A stretch of 64,000 nucleotides of DNA from Amyelois transitella (GCF_032362555.1 NC_083512.1:1538001-1602000), one strand, 5' to 3'; numbered from the stretch's first letter, positions 52,401 to 63,583 are shown. Translations and numbers: made by a program. The notes: generated from the letters alone by a model not told the origin.

Positions 52401-54842
52401 TACTCAAGTCCAGAGTAGATCCGTGTTCAGTTGTGACGTCTGCAAAAAGGAGTTCAGGAAACTACACCATTTGGTGCAGCATCGCATAATACATAACCCT
52501 AATGCAATGCCCGCTAGGTTATCAAGAAAAAGTTCTTTGGAACAAAAAGACAATAAAGTTGAAAAGGACCAAGTATCTAAACAAAGTGATGACCCGAGCG
52601 CAGGTTTCCGTTGTGAACCTTGTGATAAGTCCTTTAGGAAACTGCATCATCTAGTGGAACATAGGGAAACTCACGATGGGATCAACAGACAAAAGAACAC
52701 GCCGGTAGCACCAGCCAATGAAAAACTGCCTCCTCCGCCGCAGTGCGACGTTTGCAAGAAGACGTTTAGAAAATTGCACCATCTGATTGAACATAAAGAG
52801 CAACATTTGGAAACTAGTTCTGAAAAGTCTGATGACAAGAGCGTCAAGAGTTCATTATCTACTAAAGATATTATACATGAATGTTCTCTCTGTTACATGG
52901 TGTTCCCTAATGAACATTCACTGACTAAGCACACAGTGATATGTCAGAGAAAAAAGAAACAATCTGCTGCTAAAGCTTTGAAGCAAGCAGAAGAAAGTTT
53001 GAAAGCTGCAAAAGAAAAAGATGAAAATATATCTGAAGCTATTAAAAATGATGATATAGACGCTAGTGAAGATGTTGCTTTAGAAAAGGGAGATACTCCT
53101 ATTTCTGAGCCTGAGCCTGATAGGAAATCAACTGAAACTATAGTCCACAATGCCCCTGAACAGAAATCTCGAGTCACACCAGAAAATGATAAACCACAAC
53201 CAATAATAGAAAAAGAAAGCGAAAAAGACGCAATAACGAAAGAATCTAATCCTAAACCAGTAAAAGAAATTAAGACAGAAAACACTTCCAAAGTTCCATC
53301 AGAGCCTGAGATTCCTGCAAAGAACCAAAAAACAGATGAAAAAGAAACAGGAAAGACGCCTAAAAAGAAAACTCCAGCTAAAGAAAAGTCCGCCACTGTT
53401 ACGAAACGACAGAAATCCGTAAATGCTCCGTTACCAGTTGTCGAAGAATACAAACCATTAGAGTCGAGTGACGACGATGATGTTAGATACATGTTGAATC
53501 CAGACTTCAAAGTGGAAGAAACTGCTGAGGCGAAAATGTTCATGAAAGTAAAAGCTAACAAACGCAACTCATTACAAATCGAACGACCGAATTCCAAAGA
53601 TCTAGTCAAGAGGCGGATATCGTTGCAACATCCACCGAAAATTCCCCGATTGAAGCCAAAACCCGTTGAAACTAAAGCGGCGGCTACCACTACAATTGCG
53701 CAAGTCAAAAATGTGCTAAAACCTCAGTTAGACGCAGTGCCTTCCACTGATTCTGATGATAGTGACGTGAAATACTCTTTCCCAAAAACAGTGGTTGAAA
53801 AGCCTAAAACTGTAACTCAGGAAACTAAAGATGTTAAGAAAGTCCAAAGGAAATCGATGGCAGACAAGAGGAAGTCTCTTATTGGGATAGCTAAGCGAAA
53901 ATCGATAGGAAAAGTTATAACAGCCAAGCATAAAGTGAAACCTTCGCCTATGAAGCCGGTCAAAAGACGTAAGTAATTTTATTTTCTTGTTGCCAACTTT
54001 ATTTAAAAATTTTACTTATAGTCACGTCTGTATGCCTTGCGGGGTAGACAGAGCCAACAGTCCCGAATAGACTCATAGGCCACATTCAGCTATTTGGCTT
54101 AATTATAGAATTGAGATTCATATAGTGACATCCCGTCGCCTAAAAGAAGAATCACAAGTTTACGACATCCATGGGAAAGAGATGGGAGTGCTCCTATTCT
54201 TTTTTCTATTTGTGTTTGTGGTTCAAACTATACACGGCAAATAAGGCACCTTGTTGCTAATTTTTAAATGTATGGATCCAGTAATTTTGGTTGTGCATTG
54301 TCTTTCACTAACAGAAGCGAAAAATGTAGAAATAAATTAAATAATAAAGCGGAAATTACCAAAAGTGATTCCTCTGTTCTATTCAAAATGGACACTTTAA
54401 TTCAATAGAAATATTTCTTTCCTTTGTTTAAAATTAATGAAATGTATTTTAAACAGGAATAGCAGAGATCGAACACCGTTGCGATTGCGGTCAGTTGTTC
54501 AGCAGCGCTGCGTTATTATCGCGTCACACGACTCTCGCGCATACGCCGCCCAGAATACGACGCAAACGATCCCCTCCACCTGACATAGACACCAAAACCA
54601 TCGTCAAAGCGGCTCCGAAAAAACCTCCCACGGAAATACCCCGCCCGAGCGCAGACTCCAGAAAATCTAGCACGAGAAGCGACACCTCCAGTAAGGAACG
54701 CAAAAACGACGCTAAAGAAACTAGAAAGTCTATAAAAACAGATGAAAGTAAAAATTCTAGTTCTAAAACTAGGCGTTCGGCAGCGCATCGCGGGGTTCCC
54801 GTGCCGGAGAAAATGCGAAAACTCATGGAGAAAAACAAATAG
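46445..54842 (+). CDS. Large C2H2 zinc-finger protein with AT-hook, 2326 aa, 5 exons; unnamed
   Basis: Not matched to a named gene. Coding exons: 46445-47082, 47540-47603, 48076-53968 (5.9 kb) and 54457-54842, with a probable 5' UTR exon upstream; GT-AG, phases agree, 2326 residues. Residues 1-234 are acidic. About 235-1450 is a disordered Lys/Glu/Ser/Thr-rich stretch. An AT-hook (KRGRGRPRKYP) lies near 1458. Zinc fingers: CPICSKLF (about 1525, C2HC), CEICGKTF (about 1644), then three look-alikes sharing FRKLHHL (about 1686, 1746, 1790), then CSLCYMVF (about 1836, ending in Cys). A seventh in the last exon is RCDCGQLF...HTTLAH with an unusual C-X1-C. A basic linker follows the fingers. The last 20 residues contain AHRGVPVPEKMRKLMEK, shared with the divergent neighbour. 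A nuclear, DNA-binding role is inferred from the fingers and AT-hook. AATAAA at 55357-55362. Confidence 0.88.
47218..47335 (+). repeat. TATG-SINE, diverged copy in intron of the zinc-finger gene
   Basis: tccatggatgttgttaaagg through cagtcttctcaaggctctgt; no tail left. Confidence 0.6.
54020..54238 (-). repeat. TATG-SINE copy in the last intron of the zinc-finger gene
   Basis: gtcacgtctgtatgccttgc through catgggaaagagatgggagt to an eroded head (tacacggca). It begins about 50 bp after the exon donor. Confidence 0.8.
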
Positions 54843-55356
54843 TCATTGTTTATGGTTACAGATTGAGGTCACGAATTTTCAAAAATTGAAATTCGATTTT
54901 GGAACACCAAATAGTGACCGGACTGAAACGACATCCCTAAAATGCATCGGGATGGTAGGCTAAGGTAAGTTTAGGCGAATCGCTAGATATAATTTAGACG
55001 AGATAGCATCACAACGCTGTTTACAAAGCAACACGGACCACGTATTAAAGAAATATTTTTACAACGGATGAACCGACATCATAAAACAATATTTTTTATC
55101 TGTAAAGCGTTGATCTTGTCTATATGTGTAAATTGGAACGTAACATTATAGATTTGTTGTCAATTTGTTGTAGTTTCTAAGTAAATGCATGAATGAAATA
55201 ATAATTTAAAATATTATATTAGTTTTTAAGTGGTAATATTTTAGGCATTATTTTTTTTTCTTTACAGCGCAAATGTAAGTGCTGTTTTTGAAACAATATT
55301 GTTCACCATTTTGTAATAGTTTGTCATACAATATTTAGTTCGTAATGTTACCGAGA

Positions 55357-55362
55357 AATAAA
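55357..55362 (+). terminator. Poly(A) signal AATAAA of the zinc-finger gene
   Basis: 515 bases after the stop codon, in AT-rich sequence. Confidence 0.55.
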
Positions 55363-56508
55363 ATATTTAGTCATAAAATATATTCCATGCATCGTAGAAC
55401 AAATCTGTATATACATACATATAATCACGTCTCTATCCACTATTTGGCAGATAGAGACAAATCTGTTATAGAAAAATAATTTAATAGAAACTTCAGTTCT
55501 ATAAAATTTATATTTTTATTTTCAAAGAAATCTAATAAATTGCCTAACAAAGTGGCCTATACAAAGAAGAAAACTACCTTATCCAAATTTATTTTATTGT
55601 TAGTAAATTTTTTCGTAGAAAAATATATTTATTTTAAAGATCAAAAATTTTCTTAAGATTTTATAAACAAAGCAAGTTTTAATTTCTTTCGTCACAAAGA
55701 TTTTCATTCATGTACCGTATACGACAGAGAATATGACCCACTGTCCCATACATGCCGAAACCGGTCTATAGTCCCATTGAGTTGTCCCATCGTGGTGGAA
55801 ACCATAGAGAGTGGTAAGGTTTCTCTGCCGCAGGCTGTACATTATAGGATGGCATTTAAATTCCCCCTTTTCACTTAAAATCCCGAGAATCCGTATATTT
55901 GTAAAATTCTGAAATTTCTATTGAGAATTTTGTAAAACAGTGCTCTCACAATCTCCAAGAGAAATAAACTATACTCATCTATATCAGACACGAGGCATGG
56001 GATATATTCTTAATTTCCAAACATATCTTTATCATCATTTCAGTAATGTATAAAGAACGGAATTAAGAGCTTACATTAATATAATTTTTATTTTGATTTG
56101 GAATAATTCAATGTAATATAATTACGCTAAATACGAGCTTCCCAATATGTGGATTGTTTGTGCTTTGTAGTTTGTGTTAAAGATAGCTAAATTTACTGTC
56201 AGATCATCTGACGCACAATGTTAATTAAGGTAAACCTCAATTTGGATACAATTATGATGAATATCAGACCAAATTTACTTTTTAATTACCTGATATTGAA
56301 ACACATGGATTTAACGCGAAATTTGTAGTTAATACGAGTATTAATGGAAAGGCGCGATAAATTACAAAATGTACAGAGCGACTTGTTTAACATCAACAAA
56401 ATAACAAAGTAAAGCTGTTTTTCTTTTTTCATATAAAAATATAACATAAAACTTATATACAATAAAACTTACATATACGTGTTATACTTGATCAAGGTAC
56501 ATTCGTCT

Positions 56509-56728
56509 ACATACATATATAGAGTCACGTCTATATCTCTTGCGGGGTAGGCAGAGACAACAGTCTTGAAAAGACTGATAGGCGACGTTCAGCTGTTTGG
56601 CTAGAACGTTAGAATTGAGATTCAAATAAGTAGTGACAGGTTGATAGCCCATTCTTTAAGTCGCCTTTTACGACATCCATGGGAAACAGTTGTCTTATTC
56701 TTTTTTTATTGGTGACGAGAACCAGACA
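56509..56728 (-). repeat. TATG-SINE copy
   Basis: ctacatacatatatagagtc tail at left; ttttacgacatccatgggaa core; eroded head. Confidence 0.8.
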
Positions 56729-57337
56729 AACACACACAAAAACTTTGATAAAAATAATTTATAATAATGACAAAACTCTAGAACAAATATTGATTAGACT
56801 TTGTCATTCTAGACTTGTGAGTTTTTGATGTTTTACAATTACCCTGTAATGCATAACTATTTAATGGAGCGCGAAACGATTTGGTCGTTTCACGGTGGTG
56901 GTTATAATAAAAATTGAGAAAGAAGAGTGCGAATGCATAGAATCTGTTGATTTTACTGTAAGTAAACATGGAACTAATACTGGAATAAGATTTTTCACAT
57001 TTTTTTTCTAAATGATTTATTGGAATATAATTTTTCACATTCTGCTATGGATGACTTAAGTTTTTTAAGAGGCCTAATATTTGTAATTTGAAACACCTAA
57101 ATCGGGGAAGGTGACTAGTTGATTTGCGAAACAAAACTAACGAAAGGAAATTATTACTACTTGTAATATTACCGTGTTATAGATTTCTATTCTGAGTAAT
57201 TTGATATGCGGTTGACTGTACGTATCTGCGTCTTGACAGTAGGTTTGTAATAACAGGCTAAGTGCGTGTCGGGCCACGCGCAAATGAATGTAGGCTTCCA
57301 TTACAATACAATTAATTATTGGTCTTTAGTGTAATTA

Positions 57338-57709
57338 AGGGTTGGACTACATCTGGCCGTTATTGTCAGCTTTGTGACTGTTTTAGTACAATTCGGAATT
57401 CGTACAAACTAGCCTTAGTATGCCGGTACTAGTATATTTGCGTTACAGTATTTTGTTCCTGGTATATAACGTCCAAATAGAGTTGAAAATAGCAACGATG
57501 CTCACTTAACCAAAATTGTAACGGATTTAATTGGTACCGGTGTTTCATATGGTGCCTATTTTGAATCAATTTATTTAAATAGCTATGTCTTTATTCGCTC
57601 TAGCAATGACGATTTAGAAGTGTACGGTAAAAAATAATTGTATTGCATAATCAATGGATAAGTTTCATAAGAAAGTGCAATTAGAGACTGCCAGATGTGA
57701 CCCAACCCT
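57338..57709. mobile_element. Candidate MITE with about 22-bp terminal inverted repeats and TA duplication
   Basis: Left end agggttggactacatctggc and right end (reverse complement) agggttgggtcacatctggc differ at three of 20 positions; TA flanks both ends (57336-57337, 57710-57711). The 372-bp AT-rich inside has no coding frame. The TA duplication suggests mobilisation by a Tc1/mariner-type transposase (inference). Confidence 0.65.
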
Positions 57710-58167
57710 TAGTCACAACAAGAGGTGTTTCAGAAGTTATGTTTTCATCGAATGATTTAGTATGCTGGCAAACATCTGCGAATAGGTGGGTATTCATACA
57801 ATGATACCTATATTGAAATAGTGAACTCGGACCAAAATATATATGTATAACAATTCTGTTTCTAATGGTTATATTATGTTGTTTTTAATTTTAAATGATG
57901 TTTATTCTAGACTAACCGTGTAAATGTAATTAATTAAAAAGTAGACCGTCTCGTGAGATTTATGTTTTAGAAGCATTTAACATAAAAAATAAATTTTATA
58001 TATGTAGATGATATCATTATTTTTAATATGATGATGCAATTTTCATTAATGGGTTATAAATAAATTGTCTATAAATAATATTGATTTTTATTTGTCAACT
58101 GTGCAATATCATACCTTTCCTCTTCAAGAGCTGACTAAAAATATCGCCAAGGTTTTTATTCTGCCGT

Positions 58168-58424
58168 GCCGTGTGGTTCCCGGCACCAATAAAAAAAGAG
58201 AATAGGACCCATCTCGTTCCCATGGATGTCGTAAAAAGCGACTGAGGGATAGGCTTATAAACTTGGGATTCTTCTTTTAGGCGATGGGCTAGCAACCTGT
58301 CACTATTTGAATCTCAATTCCATCATAAAGCCAAACAGCTGAACGTGGCCTATAAGTCTTCAAGACTGTTGGCTCTGTCTACCCCGCAAGGGATATAGAC
58401 GTGATTATATGTTACATGTATGTT
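58168..58424 (+). repeat. TATG-SINE, full copy
   Basis: Head gccgtgtggttcccggcacc, full core, tail with tatgttacatgtatg. Confidence 0.85.
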
Positions 58425-58769
58425 TTTATTCTCACGATCTTTATCCCAAAAACAATGTACAAAGAAGTTTATCAATTTACACACTACCATGTACAGTCCA
58501 TGAGATACGATGTGCCTCGATTATTTTTATTTTTTGAAATTTTTTAATCTTACTGTGTACAATTTCTAAGATTATTTAAGACTTTCAGTTACATCTCCCT
58601 TTGTTCCGTTCCGCTTGTCTTGTCTTGTTCTTAGTCCCGGTTGCATCCTCACCACTGGAGAGGAGCCCGGGGTATGCCTAGTTATAGATGCCTATTATCG
58701 ACCCTGTTAGCGGGGGAGCGTCTTCAACCACATTTGTGTAGAAAAATAAAAATACAACGATGAACAGTC

Positions 58770-58775
58770 TTTATT
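58770..58775 (-). terminator. Candidate poly(A) signal AATAAA of Vps51
   Basis: 110 bases past the stop codon on the minus strand. Confidence 0.5.
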
Positions 58776-58884
58776 ATTGACGTATAATAAAATTAATATA
58801 CCAGATTGTCTTAATTAATAAATAATATATTTGTATCATTAATTTTTTTCAACAATAAATACTTAAATACAGTAAATTACTATT

Positions 58885-60987
58885 TTAACCTCTCTCGCAA
58901 ATTATGTCCACAATACTAGGCTCCATGAGTTGAGGGTCTACACACCTCAACTGAGCTGAAGCCAGCGCGTCTTCTAACAACGCATTTAATAACCGCTCGT
59001 CGTTCCCCATGCATGACAATCGTTGTTGCAAAAAATGCACATCAACTTGCAATTGCTGAAGACCGTGTCGCCCAAAAGTGCGCAGCCTGACACATTCTAC
59101 CAACGCTTTCAACGCGACTTTCAGCGCCCCATTCGACAAAGCCGCACGGTCGGCACCCGCTGGGCTAAAAACCTCAATCCTCTCCGAGAATATCCTATTT
59201 ATTGGTGAAAACGAGGAAGGAGCTCGCGACCAAATAGTCCGTCTACTCGAGTCACTAGACGGTTTTACGCTTGTTGGGAATAGTTGCGACGCAGCGCTAT
59301 CTGCGCTTGCTAGAGTTTCCACGACTCTCCGACATACAGCTCTCGGCCCTCTTGGCTCCGGGGCGCGCAGCCAATCCCGCGCTAACACTGATACCCTCAA
59401 CATCTGTGCCGCTGTCTGCCCAATGAATAATACTTCAGCATCAAGAGCTGCTTGCGCTGCAGTTGATAAAGGTACCATAATGCTATTTGTGTCTTTATTA
59501 TCAACTGTCAATCCTGGAGCAGCTTCCTCCAAAAGCTTCAGTAAATGACTGTGTAACGTCGTCACACCGCTGTCTTGCATTTCCAAACATAATTTAGCAA
59601 GAACTAGTAATAATTCAAATGGTATGTTGTTATTGGAGGTCTGTAAACAGGCTGCTTTCACTATATCTGATAGGTTTACTATAGTTTCTGAGATTATTTT
59701 CCAACATGCATCTGATACTGCTTTGGCGCACCATTGTTTGAGGCCAAAAGATAGTGTATTCTGCAGGAATGCCATCAAATCGAAAAGAGAAGCTTGGACT
59801 TTCTGCATGAGATACACTTGTAGTGAGTTAAGGATGTCCTTCAAATCAGCATTTTCAGTGCCTTTGCTCGCTAATGACTGCCTGACTTTCATCAGGTTTT
59901 CTTTAAAATGTGTCTGTATGGATTGGTACTGCATTGTCGCTTTGTGATTTATACATTGTACCACTAGTTCTACAGCTTTACTGGACAAAGCATCACTTGA
60001 AGTTATTTCAGTCATTGCCTGTAACTTCCTGAAGAATTTGTCCAAGCCTCTAATCAAAATTTCAGTACCAATATTCTCAGGTTTTCTAACAACTTCTTCA
60101 AACAAATGGAATACTTGCAACATGATCTTGTCAGCAAATTCAGGGATATTCGTGTCATCTTTGTCTTGGAACATGTCATGGTAGCAGGATATGACGATTC
60201 CCAAGTCAGCTAGTAATGTATTGTTGCATTTCTCCACCCATTCCAAAATGTCTGAAGTCTCAACCATGACACTTAACGTCTTTAGATGTTTCTCCAGTCG
60301 ACTTTCAGAGCAACTCAAGAAAATGTCTTTCAGGGATGAATCTGATTCTTGTAACTGCCTCAATAAGCCTACACTCTCAGCTAACTCTGAAGCTGATGTT
60401 TCTGGACTTAAAAGTCTATCTCTCAAAGTTTTTTTTAAACCGTAAATTATTTCAGAACATTCAGTTTGTATGCTTTGAAATGATGGCTGGTCTCCATATT
60501 TCTGTAACACCCTTTGAGCATGGGTATAGTCATGGACAGCATCAGCGTACCTGCTTTCGTCAATTGCTTTGTTCAACTGTGTCGGCAACAAGAAAAGGAA
60601 TTGAAGTTTGTCTAACAATTGCCTTGTCCCACAAAGTCTACTCACATTATTGCCACTCTCTTTCAAAGTTTCTGAAATCTGTGAGCTAAAGGTAGTAATT
60701 TTATTGATATTCTCACTCAGTTTGTTCATCTCTTCCTGCATGATTTTGAAATCAGATCGCATTTTACGTACGGTCTCAGTGGCTGAGATAAATTTGTTAT
60801 AATTCTCATATACCAAAGTTTGCATTTCTGATTGGAGAAATTGGCTCTGCGTGACGACCTCTGCCTCTTTATCCATAATTTGCCGAAGAGTAGCTCTTTT
60901 CAGGACATTTTCAAGGTACAAATCGGCATTGAAATTGTTCCCGTCAATATCTAACGGATTATCTCCATTTACCACAGATTCTGCCAT
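58885..60987 (-). CDS. Vps51: Vacuolar protein sorting-associated protein 51 (Vps51 / Fat-free), single coding exon, 700 aa
   Basis: A subunit of the GARP and EARP tethering complexes, which capture endosome-derived vesicles at the trans-Golgi and recycling endosomes; known as fat-free in Drosophila, where it affects lipid storage. The N-terminal Vps51 domain is clear: FNADLYLENVLKRATLRQIM, then MQTLVYENYNKFISATETVR (about residues 56-75), which is nearly the same in vertebrates, followed by a coiled-coil stretch and LLDKLQFLFLLPTQL. The C-terminal half is helical and ends VDIICERG. The ORF runs from ATG 60987 to TAA without introns and is close to but shorter than the human protein. The promoter carries TGACAGTGACAG on the minus strand (61172-61161). 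Confidence 0.95.
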   Translation of the reverse strand: MAESVVNGDNPLDIDGNNFNADLYLENVLKRATLRQIMDKEAEVVTQSQFLQSEMQTLVYENYNKFISATETVRKMRSDFKIMQEEMNKLSENINKITTFSSQISETLKESGNNVSRLCGTRQLLDKLQFLFLLPTQLNKAIDESRYADAVHDYTHAQRVLQKYGDQPSFQSIQTECSEIIYGLKKTLRDRLLSPETSASELAESVGLLRQLQESDSSLKDIFLSCSESRLEKHLKTLSVMVETSDILEWVEKCNNTLLADLGIVISCYHDMFQDKDDTNIPEFADKIMLQVFHLFEEVVRKPENIGTEILIRGLDKFFRKLQAMTEITSSDALSSKAVELVVQCINHKATMQYQSIQTHFKENLMKVRQSLASKGTENADLKDILNSLQVYLMQKVQASLFDLMAFLQNTLSFGLKQWCAKAVSDACWKIISETIVNLSDIVKAACLQTSNNNIPFELLLVLAKLCLEMQDSGVTTLHSHLLKLLEEAAPGLTVDNKDTNSIMVPLSTAAQAALDAEVLFIGQTAAQMLRVSVLARDWLRAPEPRGPRAVCRRVVETLASADSAASQLFPTSVKPSSDSSRRTIWSRAPSSFSPINRIFSERIEVFSPAGADRAALSNGALKVALKALVECVRLRTFGRHGLQQLQVDVHFLQQRLSCMGNDERLLNALLEDALASAQLRCVDPQLMEPSIVDIICERG

Positions 60988-63201
60988 ATTGATGCAGTTA
61001 AAAGTAAAGTGGAATCGTCCTTTCCTAGTTTCTTTCTAAAAATATATATTCAAATAAATCTATTCCAATTTGTTATTAATTTGATGATATTTTTCTCAAA
61101 TCACGAAACAATCAAATCAACAAATAGATGAACATTTGTTTTTGTTGTATTGGCAGTTGGCTGTCACTGTCAAATCAACGTCAATCTTTTCTTTTTTATG
61201 TACCTAGGCTTTTGCAGATTTTGGTTGTAGGTATATTTTACATGAACAAAATCGTATCCCAACTAAAAAAAATAATAGAAATGCGGAAGTGCGTTTATTT
61301 GTTTGTTTGTGCACTCTTCACGGCATATCCACTGAATTAATAATCTCCTTGAAATAACACGTACATACAATGAAGAGTCTGGGGAAGAATATTATAATCT
61401 TTTATCCAGGTAAAAAGCGTAAGTACTTAGGTCCCGAGAGATTTGCGAAAAACTGTATTCCTCTGTAGGTGGCGCTAAATGCGTTGCATTTTTTTTCTAG
61501 GTGGCGTTTAATTTTGTAGGTTTTTCTCATATTGTTGCTTTTTTTGTTTGTTTGTAAATAGGTACCTACTTTATTATTGTATATAACAATATTTTGTTGT
61601 TAGATGCCATACATAAATTCGTCGCTTTTTGAAGATGGCGCTAAATTTACGGGGGCAAAGCTGCGTAATATTGCGGCATTTGACGAAAAAAAAAACAAAA
61701 ATCACAGCATAGACTTTATTTTTGTTTGATCTTATTTCAAACACAAGACAGACCCTCATACATATAGTTTATCTTATTAACAAAATAAAGAAAAGGCAGT
61801 AGAATCTACACGAATTCTGATAGGTACTACATATTTCTCTTTGGTCTTACAACTAAATTTTGACACATCTTCAAAAATTTTAAGTAGGTAGTAACGGAAA
61901 GCTACAATACCTTACTTGTGAAATTCTTAATGAGAGATCATAGACCTATTACGATTTTGTACATAATTCAACTCATCTAATAAACAAAAAATATATAAAA
62001 TAAAGTATTATCAGCCCATTCTCATTCCAATATTACATACCTAATCAATTAGCAAACCCTGTTTTTCGCGCCTTTTTTGTAATAGATTAAAAAAGCGATA
62101 AGTTGAACTCATTCAAAATTCAAATCTCATCCATAGTCACCAAACAAACTAGTTATCATTAGTAAGACAAGGATGGAACAAACCAGTTTAACCAATAATT
62201 TTGGTTTGGAAATTAAATGCGATTAGTTTTAACTACCTACTTATTATTATTATATATATCATTCTATTTTATAAGTAGTATCATACTATTACAAAAGTAG
62301 GAGATCTATCTCATACATTTTTAACTTGCACTTCAGTTTCGTTCATTGTACAAACACAACTATAACAGCCATAACTTAAGAACTAACTTATTTTAACTTA
62401 GGTAACTAACAATAAAAGACGTTACACAAAGAAACCGGAGGTGGGTCACAGTCGCATGTTCGAAGTTATTCATACTAAAAAAGGTTAACACAAATGACGT
62501 ACTAAAACGTTTAAAAAACCTCTTCAACTTCGGTTTCTAAGTGTGGATATTATTGTAATTGTTATAAAAGATATACCGCCACAAAAACATATATCACAAT
62601 GGCTTGTTAAATACAAACTAATGGAGTTTGATCAGAAAAACACTTATTGAGAGCATAAAAATATTTGTAGTAAATAAGGTTCTTTCACATAATTTATTAT
62701 AGCACTATTTGGCGTACCAAGTTCAGTAAAACAGACACGCTAAATGATTATTAACTTTTTTCCTAGTTTCGACTTTAAAATTAAAATAAAGACTTGATAT
62801 ATTCCTTACCTCATCTTATTTAATAAAACTTTTATTCTTACCATTTAGTTTGTAACAAAAAAGTATAAAGGTGTCTACTATAATGTATTTTTTTCACATA
62901 TACGTTCACTTTGTTTGGATTAAAAATATCGGTATTTATAAAACAGCTGGCCGAGTTGTCAAACGCGCAGACGTATAGGGTTTGCGTTCAAACCTGTATT
63001 ACATGATTTACAATAGAATGAAGCATTTCTGTTACTATCACATCTTGTACAAATACTATGGCCCGCTAAAATACCGGTTATTTTGAAACCGGTTAACAGT
63101 TTATCCCATGTATTACATGAAAAAAATCACAATAGAATTCCAAATGGAAGTAATTCAAAATCTCAACGACAAAAGCTATACAACATCAATTTCCTTCTTA
63201 A
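60988..63201. other. Region between Vps51 and the terminal exon at 63202
   Basis: 60988-61200 is the Vps51 5' UTR and promoter, with TGACAGTGACAG at 61172-61161 on the minus strand. About 61370-61450 (gaagagtctggggaagaata, atccaggtaaaaagcg) resembles a repeat piece also seen at 35065-35150. 62540-63200 may be the 3' UTR of the next gene. The rest is AT-rich without recognisable content. Confidence 0.6.
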
Positions 63202-63459
63202 TCACTCTGTCCTAGACCTCAAGGGGTCCATGAAGGGTAAATCACTAGGCGTACACTCCGATTGATTGAATACTTTTAATTGTACTTCTTTTAGTTTAGG
63301 CGCGGTCGGTTTTTGGGTAGTACCACGTCGAAGGGGAATCGCGACAGGAACGATTTGTTTGCGAGTGGTTGTGGTCGTGGCGGATTGCCCTTCGGCCGCT
63401 TCTAGCGCCGTTTCTACGTCGACTAACGCATGATTTCGACATTGGATTAAAGCTGCCAA
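63202..63459 (-). CDS. Last coding exon of an unrecognised gene (5' part beyond the right edge)
   Basis: 85 codons starting in phase 0 after a good acceptor (tattttcctcag) and ending in a stop at 63204-63202. It reads LAALIQCRNHALVDVETALE, then a Thr run (SATTTTTRKQ), then a basic part ending MDPLRSRTE. GC content and codon use are higher and more regular than in the surroundings, which supports coding. I recognise no domain. A chance frame cannot be excluded, as the remaining exons are not visible. Confidence 0.5.
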   Translation of the reverse strand: MAALIQCRNHALVDVETALEAAEGQSATTTTTRKQIVPVAIPLRRGTTQKPTAPKLKEVQLKVFNQSECTPSDLPFMDPLRSRTE

Positions 63460-63583
63460 CTGAGGAAAATAATTAAATGAAAATTGTTTCACAAATGAAT
63501 CCGATTAATCATGGCTAATGCGATTGTGCTGGTGCAATAATATATATCTTCTCAACACATTCCCCCTCGTTAGTTTATTAAAC

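Larger units (their letters stand above)
54843..58884. other. Gene-free region, 4 kb, between the zinc-finger gene and Vps51
   Basis: 54843-55380 is the 3' UTR of the zinc-finger gene. A short TATG-SINE scrap lies at 55408-55440. A full minus copy (56509), a candidate MITE (57338) and a plus copy (58168) are listed separately. 58625-58690 is a scrap of the repeat at 20194 (ggttgcatcctcaccactgg). Minus-strand AATAAA at 58775-58770 probably ends Vps51. No other gene is seen. Confidence 0.65.

Noticed and set aside
52944-53708. 254-codon frame on the minus strand
   Set aside because: It lies antisense to the zinc-finger gene's large exon and has the shadow composition (Ser/Phe/Leu rich) expected from the complement of Lys/Glu/Ser codons.
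57338-57711. piggyBac-type MITE (TTAA duplication)
   Set aside because: TTAA occurs at the left end only; TA is the longest duplication shared by both ends.
59078-59548. 156-codon frame on the plus strand
   Set aside because: Antisense to Vps51, whose frame is conserved with vertebrates.
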